This document shows, in pieces, positions 11,465 through 23,558 of a stretch of 64,000 bases of DNA. Every line of letters begins with the position of its first letter. Positions within the stretch are counted from its first letter, which is position 1. The DNA comes from Allantophomopsis cytisporea (lineage: Eukaryota; Ascomycota; Leotiomycetes; Phacidiales; Phacidiaceae), in assembly GCA_024752435.1 (NCBI GenBank), contig CP103025.1:1116001-1180000 (forward strand), in the 5' to 3' direction. Both the position numbers and the translations under genes were made by a program. The notes beneath the pieces are model-generated. The model was not told the origin of the DNA. It made no database searches and worked only from the letters and a program-made list of their open reading frames with translations.

Positions 11465-14400
11465 TCACAACTCATCATCATCGGCGTTAATGTCGGCAGG
11501 CTTAAGCAGACCTCCGACCTTAGAAAGACGCTCACGCTCAGCTGCCTTTGCAGCAATGTCTTGTTGCTCCTTATCGTCGGCGTATAGCTCGGTGTTGTCG
11601 CCACTTGAGAACTCCTTGAGCTGGATCAAGAAATCACGGAGACCAAGCTTGAATCGATCTGGATGGCTGTTTGAGCTGAACAACCCCTCAATGAACAACT
11701 TGATTTGCGTGCTAAAAGTTCGTTAGAATAAGGAATCAGACAACGTCTGGGAAATACATACGGTTGCAGGTTAGGGAAAGCATTTTGAAGCAGACTGGCG
11801 ACAAAGGTAGCCAAGAAATCCCTGTTGCTGGTGCCTACAGGTGCGGCGCTTTCCTGGTAGATAGGACCCTGGATCTTTGGTGCCGTTCCATCGTCTGGCG
11901 AGACAAGGTAGAACATTCTAGCGAGAAGCATGGACTGAGCCTTGAAACCAGCCTTGTGATCAGTATCAGTGAGAACGAAGAAAACATCCTGGAGAATTGG
12001 AATAAAGAATTGTTGGAAGAAGGCGCTGGATGTTGCAGGATCGGTCTTCTCCGCAATGTTGGAGATAAGCTCAAGACACATATTGAGACCAGCACCTTCA
12101 ACCTCGCGGTTGTCATGCTTACTAGCCCACATGCATGAGTCAATAACAAACTTGAACTGGCGGTTGTCGAGCTTCAAAAGAGCTGGGAAGCACTGCAAGT
12201 TGATGGCCCGAAGAAGGGCGAAGAACTCGACGCGATGCTCTGGGAACTCAGAGAAGTCCTTGTTAATCATGTCTAGTGTGCACTCAAAGACATTTTCCAT
12301 GATGACTGGGACTTGATCCTCCATAAGAGGTCCGAGCTTGGCGATGATGGCAGACATAACCTTAAGAACCTCAGCATCACGAGCATTTGGTACATTTCGG
12401 TTGTAGTCAACAAGGACAGCCTCCAGAAGTGGTGGCACGATGTTGTTCTTGACCATCTCGAAATCATCGGCCTTCTCAACATAAGTCTCAATCAACTTCA
12501 AGATTTCCTTCTTGATAGTTCTGAGACCCCGAACCTTCGGCATCTTGGTTGCAATATCACCTATTTTTTATTTCATTTAGCAGAATTCAATGTTGACGAG
12601 GGTTTATACGATCACCCACCTTGAGCCTCAACGGCCTCAGAAATCATCTGACTAGTTGCCTTGTACATTGAAAGCATGTCCATATAGATTCTGCCAATTT
12701 GAGGGTAGAAGTAACTGCCAATTGACGAGCAAGCAGAGACGTTGGTCTTCATGACGTTACCAATGACCTTAATAGTGTCGCCATCTTGAAGAATTTGAGG
12801 GTTGGTTGTAGCCTGGCTAATAATCATATCCCATGCCTGGTTAGGGTAGGACATCAGCTCGGCGATAAGACGTTCCTGCGCATTTCGCTGAGGCTGAGCG
12901 GCGATCATGTAACCGCAGGCTTCGTAAAAGGTATGGACCTGCTGAGGTGAAAGATCGCAAGTGATTTTGCGCATGCCTCTGACGATCTCCTCAATGAATG
13001 GTTCACTCTCGCCGAGTTGAAGCGCAACAAAATGTCTCTTGCACTGTCGAGCAATCTTGATGAAAGTATCACAAGCCATATCTTGCACACCTGTTTTCAC
13101 GTTAGTTTTAAAATCATCATAGATCTTACATGTTAGATTTTTGCAAGGGCCGGGTGTAGATGTCATACCTTCATGGGATTCGTGCATAAATTCAAAAAGC
13201 TTGTTAACGACTGTCTTGAGGAACTTCCAGTGTGCTTTCAAGAATCTTGGATACTGTCCCACAATGTACATAATGTTACTGGCAACGACAGCTTTGTTGT
13301 CCTTGCCTCGCTTCATTTCAGTCAATCCGAGGAGGTCCTTGATGACAGTAACCAGGAAGCGCTTCTCGGTCTCTTCGTTCATTGCAAGAGAGATCGATCC
13401 AATAGCCCAGCAGAGGGTGTTGCAATTAGCCCAAGACCACTCGGAACCATCAACTTGCTTCGCGAGCTTGTCGGTCATGATCGTCTCGGTGTCAACAACA
13501 TCCAAGTGGGTCAGGTAAACCAAACATTCACGTGTAGTCTTATAAAGTTGAATAGTATCGCTCTCCTTGACGAATTCTCTGACAATTTCTCCTTCTTCGT
13601 TCTCAACAATAAGGACTTCCTCTGGTCGTACCATCTTTTCGATCATAACTGTGCGAAGGTTGGATAAGACCTCGTTGTATTTGTGCTTTCGAAGAGGATA
13701 GTTGGCCAATACGCTTGGATTTGGTGCACCACCGTTGGAAAGTCCGCCACCACCCATACCAATCAATGGGTTCACATCAGAAATAGGAAGTTGGTTCATT
13801 TCTTCGTAGAGCTCTTGCACAAGCTTCGTCCAGTACTCTAGACAGATCTTAAAAATTTCGCGGTCCTCAATTTGCGAGATACGGATCAAGTAGAAATGCG
13901 CATGTGTAAGGTAATCGCGGTTAGGAAGATTCTCGATAAGCTGGACACGAATCAGGTTAGTGATGAGCACTCATTTGCATTCTCGTGGAGACTTACTGGA
14001 AGGTGAACACTGAAGAAGTTGGTGAGGAAAAGTGCTAAGTTCTGGATAAATTCCTGATCCCTGGAATTGCTCGAGTTGTATATACTCTTGAGATCTGTGT
14101 TAAGTGGAATGATCTCCACAATTGCCTGTAGAACTTCGGTGAACATTGCAACAAGCTTCTCATCGTATTGCTTCTCTTGACCTAACTGCAGTCCGCCAAT
14201 CTCGGTCAAACACTTCAAGGTAACGTTACGGAATTCTGGCATTGGGAGGAATCTCGTGCGCAGAGTCTCAATAATAGGCGTTTCGAAAATATAGCCAAGC
14301 GGAATCCAGTTGAAGAAGCGCAATAAAGTCTCCAGGGTAGCCTTGATCAAACTGGCCTGGTTGGCGGTGCTGAGAACCTCGTTACAGAGGGAAAAAATCG

Positions 14401-15170
14401 ACGAAAATTCAGCACACATGGTTGTCTTTAGATTCTTCGTCTTCGTGGATGTCATCTGATCTGCAGAGTAATCGAAGACCTCCTCAGACAAGAGGCGTAA
14501 GATGGACATGTTGTTCTCGCAAATCGAAAGACTTGTATGGCACGAAGAGATGATCTCGTTGATAAAGGTTGGCCAGTTATGTGGCCATTCTTGCTTAAGG
14601 ATGGAGACAAGAACAAGGTTGAGCTTGTTGAGTAAGGTTCGTTGCGCCTTGAGCGATTCTTCGGAGCTTGAGCATTGAATAATGAAGTTGACGACAAAAT
14701 TTCGGATACCTAGATAAAGTCAGCGAATTCCAGCGCACCTCCATACAATACTAACCTTGGCACTGCTCTCTTGGCAGAATCTTCCATCTCGTCAAAATCA
14801 CATTGTCAAGAACTTGTAGACCGAGATCTAGAATGTATTAGTAAAAAGCGATATGAGATCGGAACCAAATATGCATACACTTTGTTTGCGGATATGTTGC
14901 CTCCTGAAGGATCTTATCAACCTGTAGCCAAGCATCTGGATCTTCCTTGAACTGTAGTAGATGTGTAAGTAGATCGTTCGATATGATCAAAGGTGATCAT
15001 GAAAGTTATTTACCTGGTTCAAAGCATGCTGTGCTACTTTTTGCTATAGATAATCACGCGTTAGCGAAGCTCCAAACCATATTAGATAGTGCTCAATGTT
15101 GGCTAACCTGATCTCCACGACCCTCGTAGAATGCTCGGACTGTTGCATCGAGTTCTGGGATCGACGGCAT
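11465..15170 (-). CDS. crm1: Exportin-1 (CRM1), nuclear export receptor
   Basis: Nine exons: 15170-15108, 15043-15014, 14951-14879, 14827-14756, 14709-13997, 13940-13169, 13090-12620, 12560-11762 and 11711-11465. The joined CDS is 3240 nt (1079 aa), the usual CRM1 length. CRM1 carries leucine-rich NES cargo out of the nucleus with Ran-GTP. Diagnostic stretches include TKYLGLQVL and the CRIME-type N-terminus, RGKDNKAVVASNIMYIVGQ in the NES groove, and the HEAT-rich C-terminal domain ending in a DDDEL tail. Every junction is GT-AG and restores family continuity. Residue 524, the leptomycin-B cysteine position of human and S. pombe CRM1, is Thr. The 78-nt intron at 13091-13168 is a multiple of three and has no stop. 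VPS29 lies upstream on the same strand. Confidence 0.95.
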
Positions 15171-16116
15171 AGTGGCGGCTGTCAGCCTTGACGGCGGAGC
15201 GAAAAAGGGAACGATGCGATAAGGGGAGCTCGAGATCGGAAGATCTGCTGTACAGCTTGAGCTTGTGATATAAAATTTCCCGAGTCGTGTGGTTGGGTTG
15301 TGGATGAGATTGTCGTGGAATGAGCTTGGGTAGAGAGCGTTCTTCACGATGCTGCGGCTCAAGTTCGCGTTGGCTGCCCCTCCAAAGTCTTGGCGTGTTT
15401 GCACTTTAAGCTTTGGCGGTTACGCTGCGCTGACGAAGTTTCTCGGGACGGCCAGATCGGATACCTGAGGCCCACAAGATTGACCTTACATCAGGGCTCC
15501 ACTCGCTATTATCAGAGGCATAGGTACTCTACATAAGTAGCAATGAAATACCTAGATTATGCAAGGTCAGCGAACTTAGATACACATAAACGTATTTTAT
15601 ATTGCTAAGTACGATACTCTCCCATTTTGTATGTTCACTTGTTTGTTTTCGCACTACGCAGTATTTTGCAATGTATACAATCAATCCTTCCTTGAACCAA
15701 CATATGCAATATGCCTTACTCGCGCGCATATCGGGCACAACAGCATAACATAAGGCAGCAGTTGGTTTTCTGCATTATTCCATTGGTAATCAAGATCAGC
15801 ATCCGGTCTCCGAGCTACTCTGATTAGATACACATGACCTTCCCTCGATGTTTGCACTGATTCAATTGGGTCGGGACCAGGCTGTCACGCATCCTAGCGG
15901 ATTCACGTCCTACTCGAAAAGAGCTTCGGACGCCCTTGAATTATCCCAAGATTTGACTTCTAAACCAACGACAATCTTTTTAGGACAGCCCTCTGGGACG
16001 GTAGTATGGATGAACGCATTGAGGACGTATTGAGATCAGAGCTTCCGGATCACCTGATGCCTGCAGGGGCTGCGACATCTCGTAAGTTCGTGCATTGATG
16101 GTATTAGTATATCTAT
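15171..16116. other. CRM1 promoter / VPS29 3' region
   Basis: About 950 bp lie between two genes on the minus strand. No coding feature is recognised. It should hold the VPS29 terminator and the CRM1 promoter. Confidence 0.55.
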
Positions 16117-16892
16117 TCATGAGCCGCCAACATTCTTTGTGAATGTAACCTTCTCTACTCCAACACTCTCGACTCCGTTGGCATCTTTCCTCAACTGGTA
16201 AACATAGAGTGTCAATGAGATACCTTGTACCTGTGAAGGATTAGTATCTTCTTCCTTCATGCAATTAAAGTAAAGTCCGAATGCGAGTACGGTACTATCG
16301 TGGACTTCGTTCAACTGGACAAGAACCGGAATCACTTACATCCATCAAACAGAAGCTAGGCACGATCTCCTCCCCCTCACCAATCCATCCCGTAGTAAAC
16401 GCGCCTGTTGCGCTTCCAGGATTTACGAAGAACTTATCACCATACTCGTACGCATCAAATCTGTGTGTTCCACCCCAGCACAACACGTCAACATCCAATT
16501 TATTTGCTTCTGCCAACAACAAGTCCGCTTCCGATGGGCTTACTACGGTAAACCCCTCAAGGAACCCAATGCGTAGAGAACCATGGGTAACTACTTGAGA
16601 AAGGGGAAGAGATGTTGCGTCGGCATCGTATCTTCCCTTCACAATTTTGAGATCTGGAGCAATTGATCGAAGATATTCGTATGTGGCTTTGTCGGTCAAG
16701 TTGCCCAAGCATAATGTTTGGCCGATCTTCCCAGGAGTGAGGAGCTTCTTAAACTATTCAAATGTCAGCATCTTGCCATTGAGCGCCGAGCTTGAAAAAT
16801 AGCTGGCCCATGAAGCGTACCTTCGCTGGTATGTCGAAGGCTCGGTCTGGAATATGTAGGTCACCAATGACCAGCACAAGTCTTGAAGCCAT
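16117..16892 (-). CDS. vps29: Vps29, retromer subunit (metallophosphoesterase fold)
   Basis: Three exons, 16892-16821, 16753-16340 and 16230-16117, give 600 nt and 199 aa, typical for Vps29. It is part of the Vps26-29-35 retromer trimer that recycles receptors from endosomes to the Golgi. Visible hallmarks are GDLHIPDR (residues 10-17), CLGNLTDK (39-46), GGTHRFD (118-124) and FVNPGSATGA. The metal-site His positions present in animal Vps29 as HGH and GHTH read EGF and GGTH here. This fits the view that Vps29 is a scaffold, not an active phosphatase. Introns of 67 and 109 bp have clean GT-AG ends, and the start is the first ATG before the beta-strand RLVLVIGD. Confidence 0.93.
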
Positions 16893-18059
16893 GTTCAGAG
16901 TTTTGAAGTTGCTGCTGCGCAGCTATCGGTGGGAAGGTTACTGTGCACAGCTATGACGCGAATGGTGGGTATAGCCGAATTGTGGTCTCGAATCAATCGC
17001 AAGATTGTGTACGTCCTTGTAATATCGACTGTATAAGGGTTGCGGTCGGTCTTCGTGAATGAGCGTGTTGTCGTGAGCTTCTGAATGTTGTACCTATGAG
17101 AGCTATGACAGGCAGCTTCGAGGATGGAGCCTGTTTGCGTGGTTTGTTTGGCGCGAGGCTGGCACGCTGAGCACCAGCCTCAACTCCAATCACCGTGCAT
17201 ATTTGCGTGTGGATGGAATTCAACTCTGGGTCCACAGATCAGAAGTGTATCATTCTTACAAGTCTTCTCTTTCGCTGCTGCTTCTACTGGTCTGCAGCGG
17301 AGTAAATTTCACATCTCAAAGGTAGGATCTATGCATTCTCAGCAAGACGCTTGTTACTTTCAAGCTTGTTCTCAAAATCGAATGCAAACGGCGGCCAATT
17401 CCGGGGTGCCTTGCTCATCGGACTTTCTCCAGTTTCGAGTGAGATGCACATCACCAAGTACCGGCATGAGTATTCTGACCATCGAGCATGAATTGCCCAT
17501 GAGACCCATAGTTCTCTCTTGATGCACTGATTACCAGATATCAGGGCCATGCCCTCCAGAAAGTCTTTGTATTGACTGGACTCGAGGGCATCGCGTTGGT
17601 GCATTTGTAGTCTGTGTCGTCGGCCATCTCCATCCTCCCCACAGTCGTTATGGACTGGTACACGCTTAGTCAAGCCCCAACGTGAGACGTGCATGTTCCA
17701 AGCAAAAGTTTTCCGTAGCAATTAACAAGTCCAAGCAAGTCATAGACCTCTGAGGCCTTTGAATCGTCCAGGTCCTACAACTCAGACAATTGTGCTGCCA
17801 AATTGGGCACTTCCGAATCTACGACGTAACCGTGGCTAGAGTTCTGTGGAGGCTCCCGAGAGCCTTCCTAACCCCGCTGACAGTGGCTCCCCACTCTTCT
17901 TCCAGAGTGTCACAGAGACTTTCTCTGATCTCTCGACACCTGGAATCATCGTTACCTTTGAATACACCTTTCTCTGTTGGAAGGTCATACTCGTCAGAAG
18001 CTCCAACATCTATAACTCCCGAGCCAGCGCAGCAATCGAGACCAGATCCTAAAGTAAAC
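16893..18059. other. Divergent intergenic region with in-frame presequence of AGX1
   Basis: This is the region between VPS29 (-) and AGX1 (+). From about 17832 to 18059 it is an open frame continuous with AGX1 that encodes a mitochondrial-type presequence (see findings). Short overlapping frames on both strands at 17124-17721 have no recognisable motif. Confidence 0.5.
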
Positions 18060-19417
18060 ATGTCGAGTCAACCAGATCACCCCGCACTTCTCATCCCGGG
18101 CCCAATTGAGTTCGATGATGCGGTTCTTCAGTCCATGAGCCACTACAGGTATGGCAGATCTGGCTCATATATGCGAAGCCTTTATGGAAAGGCTTAGGGT
18201 CTCTCTACATATTCTCATTCCCAATACTGACGTGTTTCTTATCATAGTGAGTCTCATGTCTCCGCACCATTTGTAGCTGTCTTTGGCGAGACCCTTTCCA
18301 TGCTGCGAAAGCTTTTCCAGACTACCGACCCAGCTTCGCAACCATTTGTTCTTTCGGGATCTGGAACCCTCGGGTGGGATTTGGTAGCAGCCAACTTGGC
18401 TGAGCCAGGTGACGATGTGTTGGTCCTTCACACTGGATACTTTGCCGACTCATTTGCCGACTGCTTCGAAACATACGGTGCTAAGGCAACACAATTGAAG
18501 GCACCAATTGGATCAAGACCTCAATTGCCAGAAATCGAGAAGGCCTTGAAGGAGAAGAAGTACAAGCTTTTGACTGTTACCCACGTTGACACCTCCACGG
18601 GTGTTCTCAGTGAGCTCCAGAAATTGTCCGAGCTAGTTCACCGTGTTTCTCCAGACACCTTGGTCATTGTGGATGGTGTATGCAGTGTTGGATGTGAGGA
18701 AATCGAGTTCGATAAGTGGGGCCTTGATGGTGTTATTACTGCCTCCCAGAAGGCCATTGGATGCCCAGCAGGTCTTTCCATTTCCATGTACAGTGGACGC
18801 GCTATCAAGGCATTCCAAGCCCGCAAGACTCCACCTGGCTCTTATTTTGCATCCATGAAGAACTGGCTTCCAAGTATGTTTGCCCCCAATCCTCTTCGAA
18901 GCAGAGCTAACATTGTGCAGTCATGCAAAATTACGAAGCCAAGAAGCCATCTTACTTCGCAACCCCATCCCCACAACTCATCCATGCTCTCCACACAGCC
19001 CTCACTCAGATTCTCGCTAAGCCCCTTTCCGAGCGTTTCGCTGCTCACAAGGCTACTTCCCAGAAGATCAAGAAAGCCGTTGCGGATCTCGGTCTTAAAC
19101 AGCTTGCTTCTGATCCGGCCGATCAAGCAAATGGTATGACTGCCATCTATCTCCCCGAGGGCATGACACCCCCAGAAGTTCTTCCTAGTCTTCTGAAGAA
19201 GGGTGTCGTCTTCGCTGGCGGCCTTCACAAGGAGATTGCTACCAAATACATCAGATTCGGACACATGGGTGTTAGTGTTGTAAGTATCCTACAATGTCTA
19301 AGTATTGTTATTGAATACTGACTGTAGATATAGACTGATGCTAAGCGCCCTGAAATCGACCGTGCTATCAAGGCTCTGGAGAGTGGCCTCTACGAGGCTG
19401 GTTACAAGAAGGCATAA
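18060..19417 (+). CDS. agx1: Alanine-glyoxylate aminotransferase (class V PLP enzyme)
   Basis: Four exons: 18060-18148, 18248-18873, 18921-19279 and 19334-19417, 1158 nt, 385 aa. The enzyme transfers the amino group of alanine to glyoxylate, giving pyruvate and glycine. It carries the class-V fold with LIPGPIEF at the N-terminus, SGSGTLGWD for phosphate binding, VDGVCSVG with the PLP-contacting Asp, and TASQKAIG with the Schiff-base Lys at about residue 198. I chose the ATG at 18060 because it is the only in-frame AUG after the stop at 17760. The 70-odd codons upstream read as a mitochondrial targeting sequence, so a longer organellar form from a non-AUG start is possible. The gene converges on shugoshin. 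Confidence 0.93.
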
Positions 19418-20284
19418 ACAAAACAAGGCATATCTGCGATATTCGTCAAACATCAAAATAACAAAATCTAACTTGATTGTGTTTGTAAACTACGAAGCTA
19501 GACAAAAAACGATGAACTGCTGTTGTGAAATTGCTTGTGTCTATAAGTGCGCATGTGAAATATGCTCACTGCATCGAATTCTAGTTAGGTGTTCTTGATT
19601 GAGTACGCATGAGTATCTCTCGATTTCAGTAATGATGGACTTTTAACACTTACACATCTCTCAAACCCGAACAAAAACTTCTAGCGATGAAACTTATCTT
19701 GCCATCCATCATATTTTGTCATTTTCATAGCCTCATTTCCCAAAGTTTTGTTCAATATAGATACTTAGTACTCAGTCTCTGAAAGGGTTTCTAACTTAGA
19801 CTCAACTACCTCAAACATATCTGTACGCATCATACGCTTGCACAACGAAGACAATAAAAATATGATATTAGATTGTTGGTCAGTTGGTGAGGAATTAAGC
19901 ATGAATATCAAGGGGAAACGATATGTTACTCTTTAGTTTGTTTCTGGAATTATCTTGCAGTTAAGGATTTGAAGAAGCTGCTGACCACTTCATATTTTTG
20001 AAGTCACGCAGGCGCCACTGGCACACTCCACCAATCACTTTGAAGATCCAATACGCAAATATGCGTATGAGGAAAGGATAGATTTGGCTGGTAAAATAAG
20101 CATTATACGGCGTATACTTCGCCAAGTCCATCCAGTACATGGTGGGAGAGATTCCGTGCAAACCAAGACTCAAACATAAAGTAGTATTGGTATCTTTGTT
20201 CATCACGCATACAACCGGTATCATGGCACACCCTAACTCCATTCATCCAAAGTGGACAATCCAACGCCAACCATCACACAATCA
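19418..20284. other. Convergent 3' region of AGX1 and SGO1
   Basis: About 870 bp of AT-rich sequence between two converging genes. No coding feature or structured RNA is recognised. Confidence 0.5.
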
Positions 20285-22401
20285 TTAAAGTACCATGCTC
20301 CTCCTTCTACTAGCAGTCCTGCTCTCGCCCACATCCAACGCACTACTTGCCTTCCTTACACTCCTCCCATCACTCCCACTCCTAGAGTGCGTAGACATGG
20401 CAGACTGCCGTCTCCTGGGTCTTTCAGTGGCCTCGATATCTGATGCCTCCCCCGAGTCTTGCGGGTCCGCATCTACATGTCTTGGAATAGAGGAGTGGCG
20501 TCTGGAAGTTCTCGACTGGGCTCTCTCCTCTTTATTTCGTGCCTTTCCTTCCTCTTTTCTCAGCGGAGAATTAGCGCTGAAGTCGTAGATATCGTCCTGA
20601 TTCTCAGTCTCGGGCTTTCGACAACTTGCCATCAAAGCTGCCATCGCATCATTTGAACCAGATCGAGCATCGCCTTCTGCCTGATGCATGCCAGAGATTC
20701 GTCGTCGTCGTTGCGTAATTGCTTCAGCTAGATCGTCCCTTTCGATGCCTGTGGTCTTACTGCTAAGAGGGCTATTGGCCGCAACATCAGATTGTGCCGT
20801 GGGGATGTTTTTCCATGCATCATCCGCCTCAGCTTCGGCCTTGATTCGGACAGCCGCATCCTGTGCTTCAGCTCTGGCACTGTCTGCTCGCTTCTTCTCT
20901 TCGATTATAACAGCATCAACAAGCTCTTTCGTTGGTCGACGCATTTTGTCTCGAAGATTTGGCTCTGCATAACTCACTGCGCCTCGTGCTCGTCGACTTG
21001 GGCGATGGCCATCAGTCCCTGTTGCTAGATCCATTGGTGGGGGTGTGTCTCTGGAGTCAGCTCTGACAGTAGATTGTTCCGTTGACGGTGGCGAAAAAAG
21101 GTCGAGAGCAGCTGGTGTTTCTGGCTCCGGCTGAATATCGATTGAGGTGATAACAGGCTCAAGGCTAGGTCTTAGAGTGATGTTCTCTCTACGTCTGTCG
21201 CGCTGCCTTTCCTTCCCAGTTTCCTTCTTATTAAGATCGAGCTTTGCTACAGAGACCTCGTCAAGATCTAAAACTTTACTCTTCTTCTGAGGAGAGTTCT
21301 TAACGTCATTATTTGTCGTCTTAGGCCCGAGAGCCTTCCGAGATATTGTAGGCGGCTCAATGCCAGTTGACTTCTCTCTTGATGCTCCTCGGGCGCTTGC
21401 AAGTTCCCGGATGACACGAACCCCAGCCTGCTCCGCGTTCATCACTTTGCTTTGGGACTTATCTTCTAATGACTTTCGTGTAAACTTAAACTCATCAGGT
21501 GACGTCTCTGTAAGTTTTCCGGGCTCATCATCATCTCTAACACTGAGCTTACGCTTTGCCCCGGTCTTGAGGGAGGGAGGGGGGTCCATAGCTTGCAAGC
21601 TTGCATTCGACACAAATCTATTTCCTCTCTTTGTTTCGGGTACTCCACTACTATCTCGGCGTTTCTTTCGCTGCTCCAAATTCGTCGATAGAGCAGAATC
21701 TAAGTTCGAGTGCTGCTCGATAGCGGGTGTGGATGTTCTGACTGGTAATTCAAGTTTGACAGGATCTTCATTGACAAATTGTGACACTGGAGGAGGTCCG
21801 AGTTCAGGCGAGTCGGTAGTGTCGGCGGCAGTATTGGATGCAAGAGCTGTAATCTCCTCGGCACTATAGACCATTTAGTTCGTTTCTTGGGATTGGCAGG
21901 TTCATTATATACTCACTCAAGTGTGCGTCTTGGGTAATATTTGTTTTCAAGAATCGGTGGTAGTCTTCCTTCTTGACCCGCCATAGCCTCGCTGATTGTG
22001 CACGTATTCCTCCATTGCTTCTGTTCAGGGCTTTGCTTTGGATTCGTAGTAAGTCTTCTCTCTCTTGAATGGACCTTTCTTTGTGGGACTGGCAGATCAG
22101 TCAGACCAGTTACAAGAGCTCCAAGCTCGAATAGTTTCGTTTCAAGTTGAGATCTAATCTCGCCCACATTCTCCAGCAGTCGATTGCTTTGGTTCGACTC
22201 AGCTTCGCTTTCCAGCTTAATGATTTGTTCGCGTAAACTGAGATTCTCTGTAAGGGTTCGAGAGATTTCATTTTCGAGTTGGCGAATGCGTAGGGACTGT
22301 GATGAATTGATTCTTGCAAGTTCACGGTTCTGTCGCAGAAATTTGCGCCGCACTATTTCGAAAGATTCAAAAAGAGATCTTGGTAAAGGTTGATGGCTCA
22401 T
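20285..22401 (-). CDS. sgo1: Shugoshin, centromeric cohesin protector
   Basis: Two exons, 22401-21917 and 21863-20285, are joined across a 53-bp intron (phase 2, restoring TLDAEEI) to give 687 aa. Shugoshin recruits PP2A to pericentromeres to protect cohesin and promotes chromosome bi-orientation. Residues about 15-75 form the N-terminal coiled coil of the family (FLRQNRELARIN...). The C-terminal SGO motif reads SRRARGAVSYAEPNLR then DKMRRPT, the basic patch that binds phosphorylated histone H2A. Between them lies a long charged disordered region, as in other fungi. It is transcribed away from DAD2, and the two share a 623-bp promoter. Confidence 0.93.
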
Positions 22402-23024
22402 GGAATTTACTTACAGGTATCTATGGACTCCACAGGCGCGGCAGCGACCTCGTTCAATCTGGCCATCAGAGCTGCTCATTCGGCCAAAAAAAAAAATGTT
22501 TGTTGACCAATATCAATAATATATGGCGAGAGTGACGGTGACAAAGAAGGTTGAAGCTGAAAAGCCAGAAAGCTAGGAAGCTGAAATGATTGGACTCAGA
22601 AAATGTCGCGTTGTCAGCTACCTTAACAATGGTCGTTGAGAAATACACGCAGGACTGTTGGCGAGTTCTGTCTGTATTGTTTACTTTCGGGTAGAAAGCT
22701 TAGCCCGAATGTGGTAACTGCGAAGGGGATCCTTGTCTATAGCAACAATCAATGTGGGTCTGCTAAGCCCATCATTTATCGCTATCGAAACGTCGCGCGA
22801 CAATTATTGCGACTGTTGAAATAAATCCAGACCACGATTGCAACTACAAAAGTGTGCTTGCTCTAGAAGAAAATAAATACGCGGCGGAGAAGCCTCATAT
22901 CAGAGGAACTTTCTAGTCATATCATAATTTCACCTTTGCATTCCACGGTTTCGTCTAACCCACACGCGATACATCTCAAAAGTCAAACATCGACAACCGG
23001 CTCCTACAAAGAAGTTCTTCAACA
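22402..23024. promoter_or_regulatory. Shared divergent promoter of SGO1 and DAD2
   Basis: This 623-bp spacer separates two mitotic genes read in opposite directions. It contains TCGCGCGA at 22793-22800 and ACGCGA at 22964-22969. Both resemble the MluI cell-cycle box (core CGCG) bound by MBF/Swi6 factors at G1/S genes. Co-regulation of the pair is an inference from these sites and the arrangement. Confidence 0.45.
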
Positions 23025-23558
23025 ATGTCTTACTCCCGACCACTTCCTTCCCATCTGCGCCATGGTTCAAGCAATTCGTCTTCAGCAGCAGGGCAGTCGC
23101 CAGTTCTCCTTGCGCGAATCAACGAGAAGAAGGCAGAATTGGAGAATCTAAGAGAGCTACGAGATTTGAGCGCGGGGTTAGCGGGGCAGATGCAAGCCTT
23201 GGAAGAAAAACTAGCCACTTTATCAGACGGCACAGAGGGTAAAGCCTGATCCAACGAGGATGCTGAGGATATGTGGTACTAATATGGTTTTACAGCTGTT
23301 GCGACTGTTCTTGGGAACTGGCATAATGTTCTCCGAGCCATAAGTATGGCTTCAAGTAAGCCTGACAACAGACATGCGTCACCATCTCCACGAGGCTAAC
23401 GAGATCCAGTGAAAATACCACAGCCAAAGGAAGCAGAGAGTACAACAACAGAAGAGAAGAAGGATGAGGTTCCTTTACCGCAGACATTGGTCAGAATCCC
23501 AACAGAGCAAGCGCCAATACTACAACAACAACTTGCAGAGACTAGCACCGAGGAGTAG
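23025..23558 (+). CDS. dad2: DASH/Dam1 complex subunit Dad2
   Basis: Three exons, 23025-23238, 23296-23355 and 23410-23558, give 423 nt and 140 aa. Dad2 is a small subunit of the fungal DASH ring that couples kinetochores to spindle microtubules. The family core is clear: LLARINEKKAELENLRELRDLS, a coiled coil at about residues 28-70, followed by AVATVLGNWHNVLRAISMAS. The tail is acidic and Gln/Thr-rich. Introns of 57 and 54 bp have canonical ends, and the second splits an ATG (A|TG). It is divergent from SGO1 and upstream of a TPX2-like gene on the same strand. Confidence 0.92.

Noticed and set aside
17329..17721. 130-codon minus-strand frame between VPS29 and AGX1
   Set aside because: It starts at a non-AUG codon, overlaps an equally long plus-strand frame, and shows no motif.
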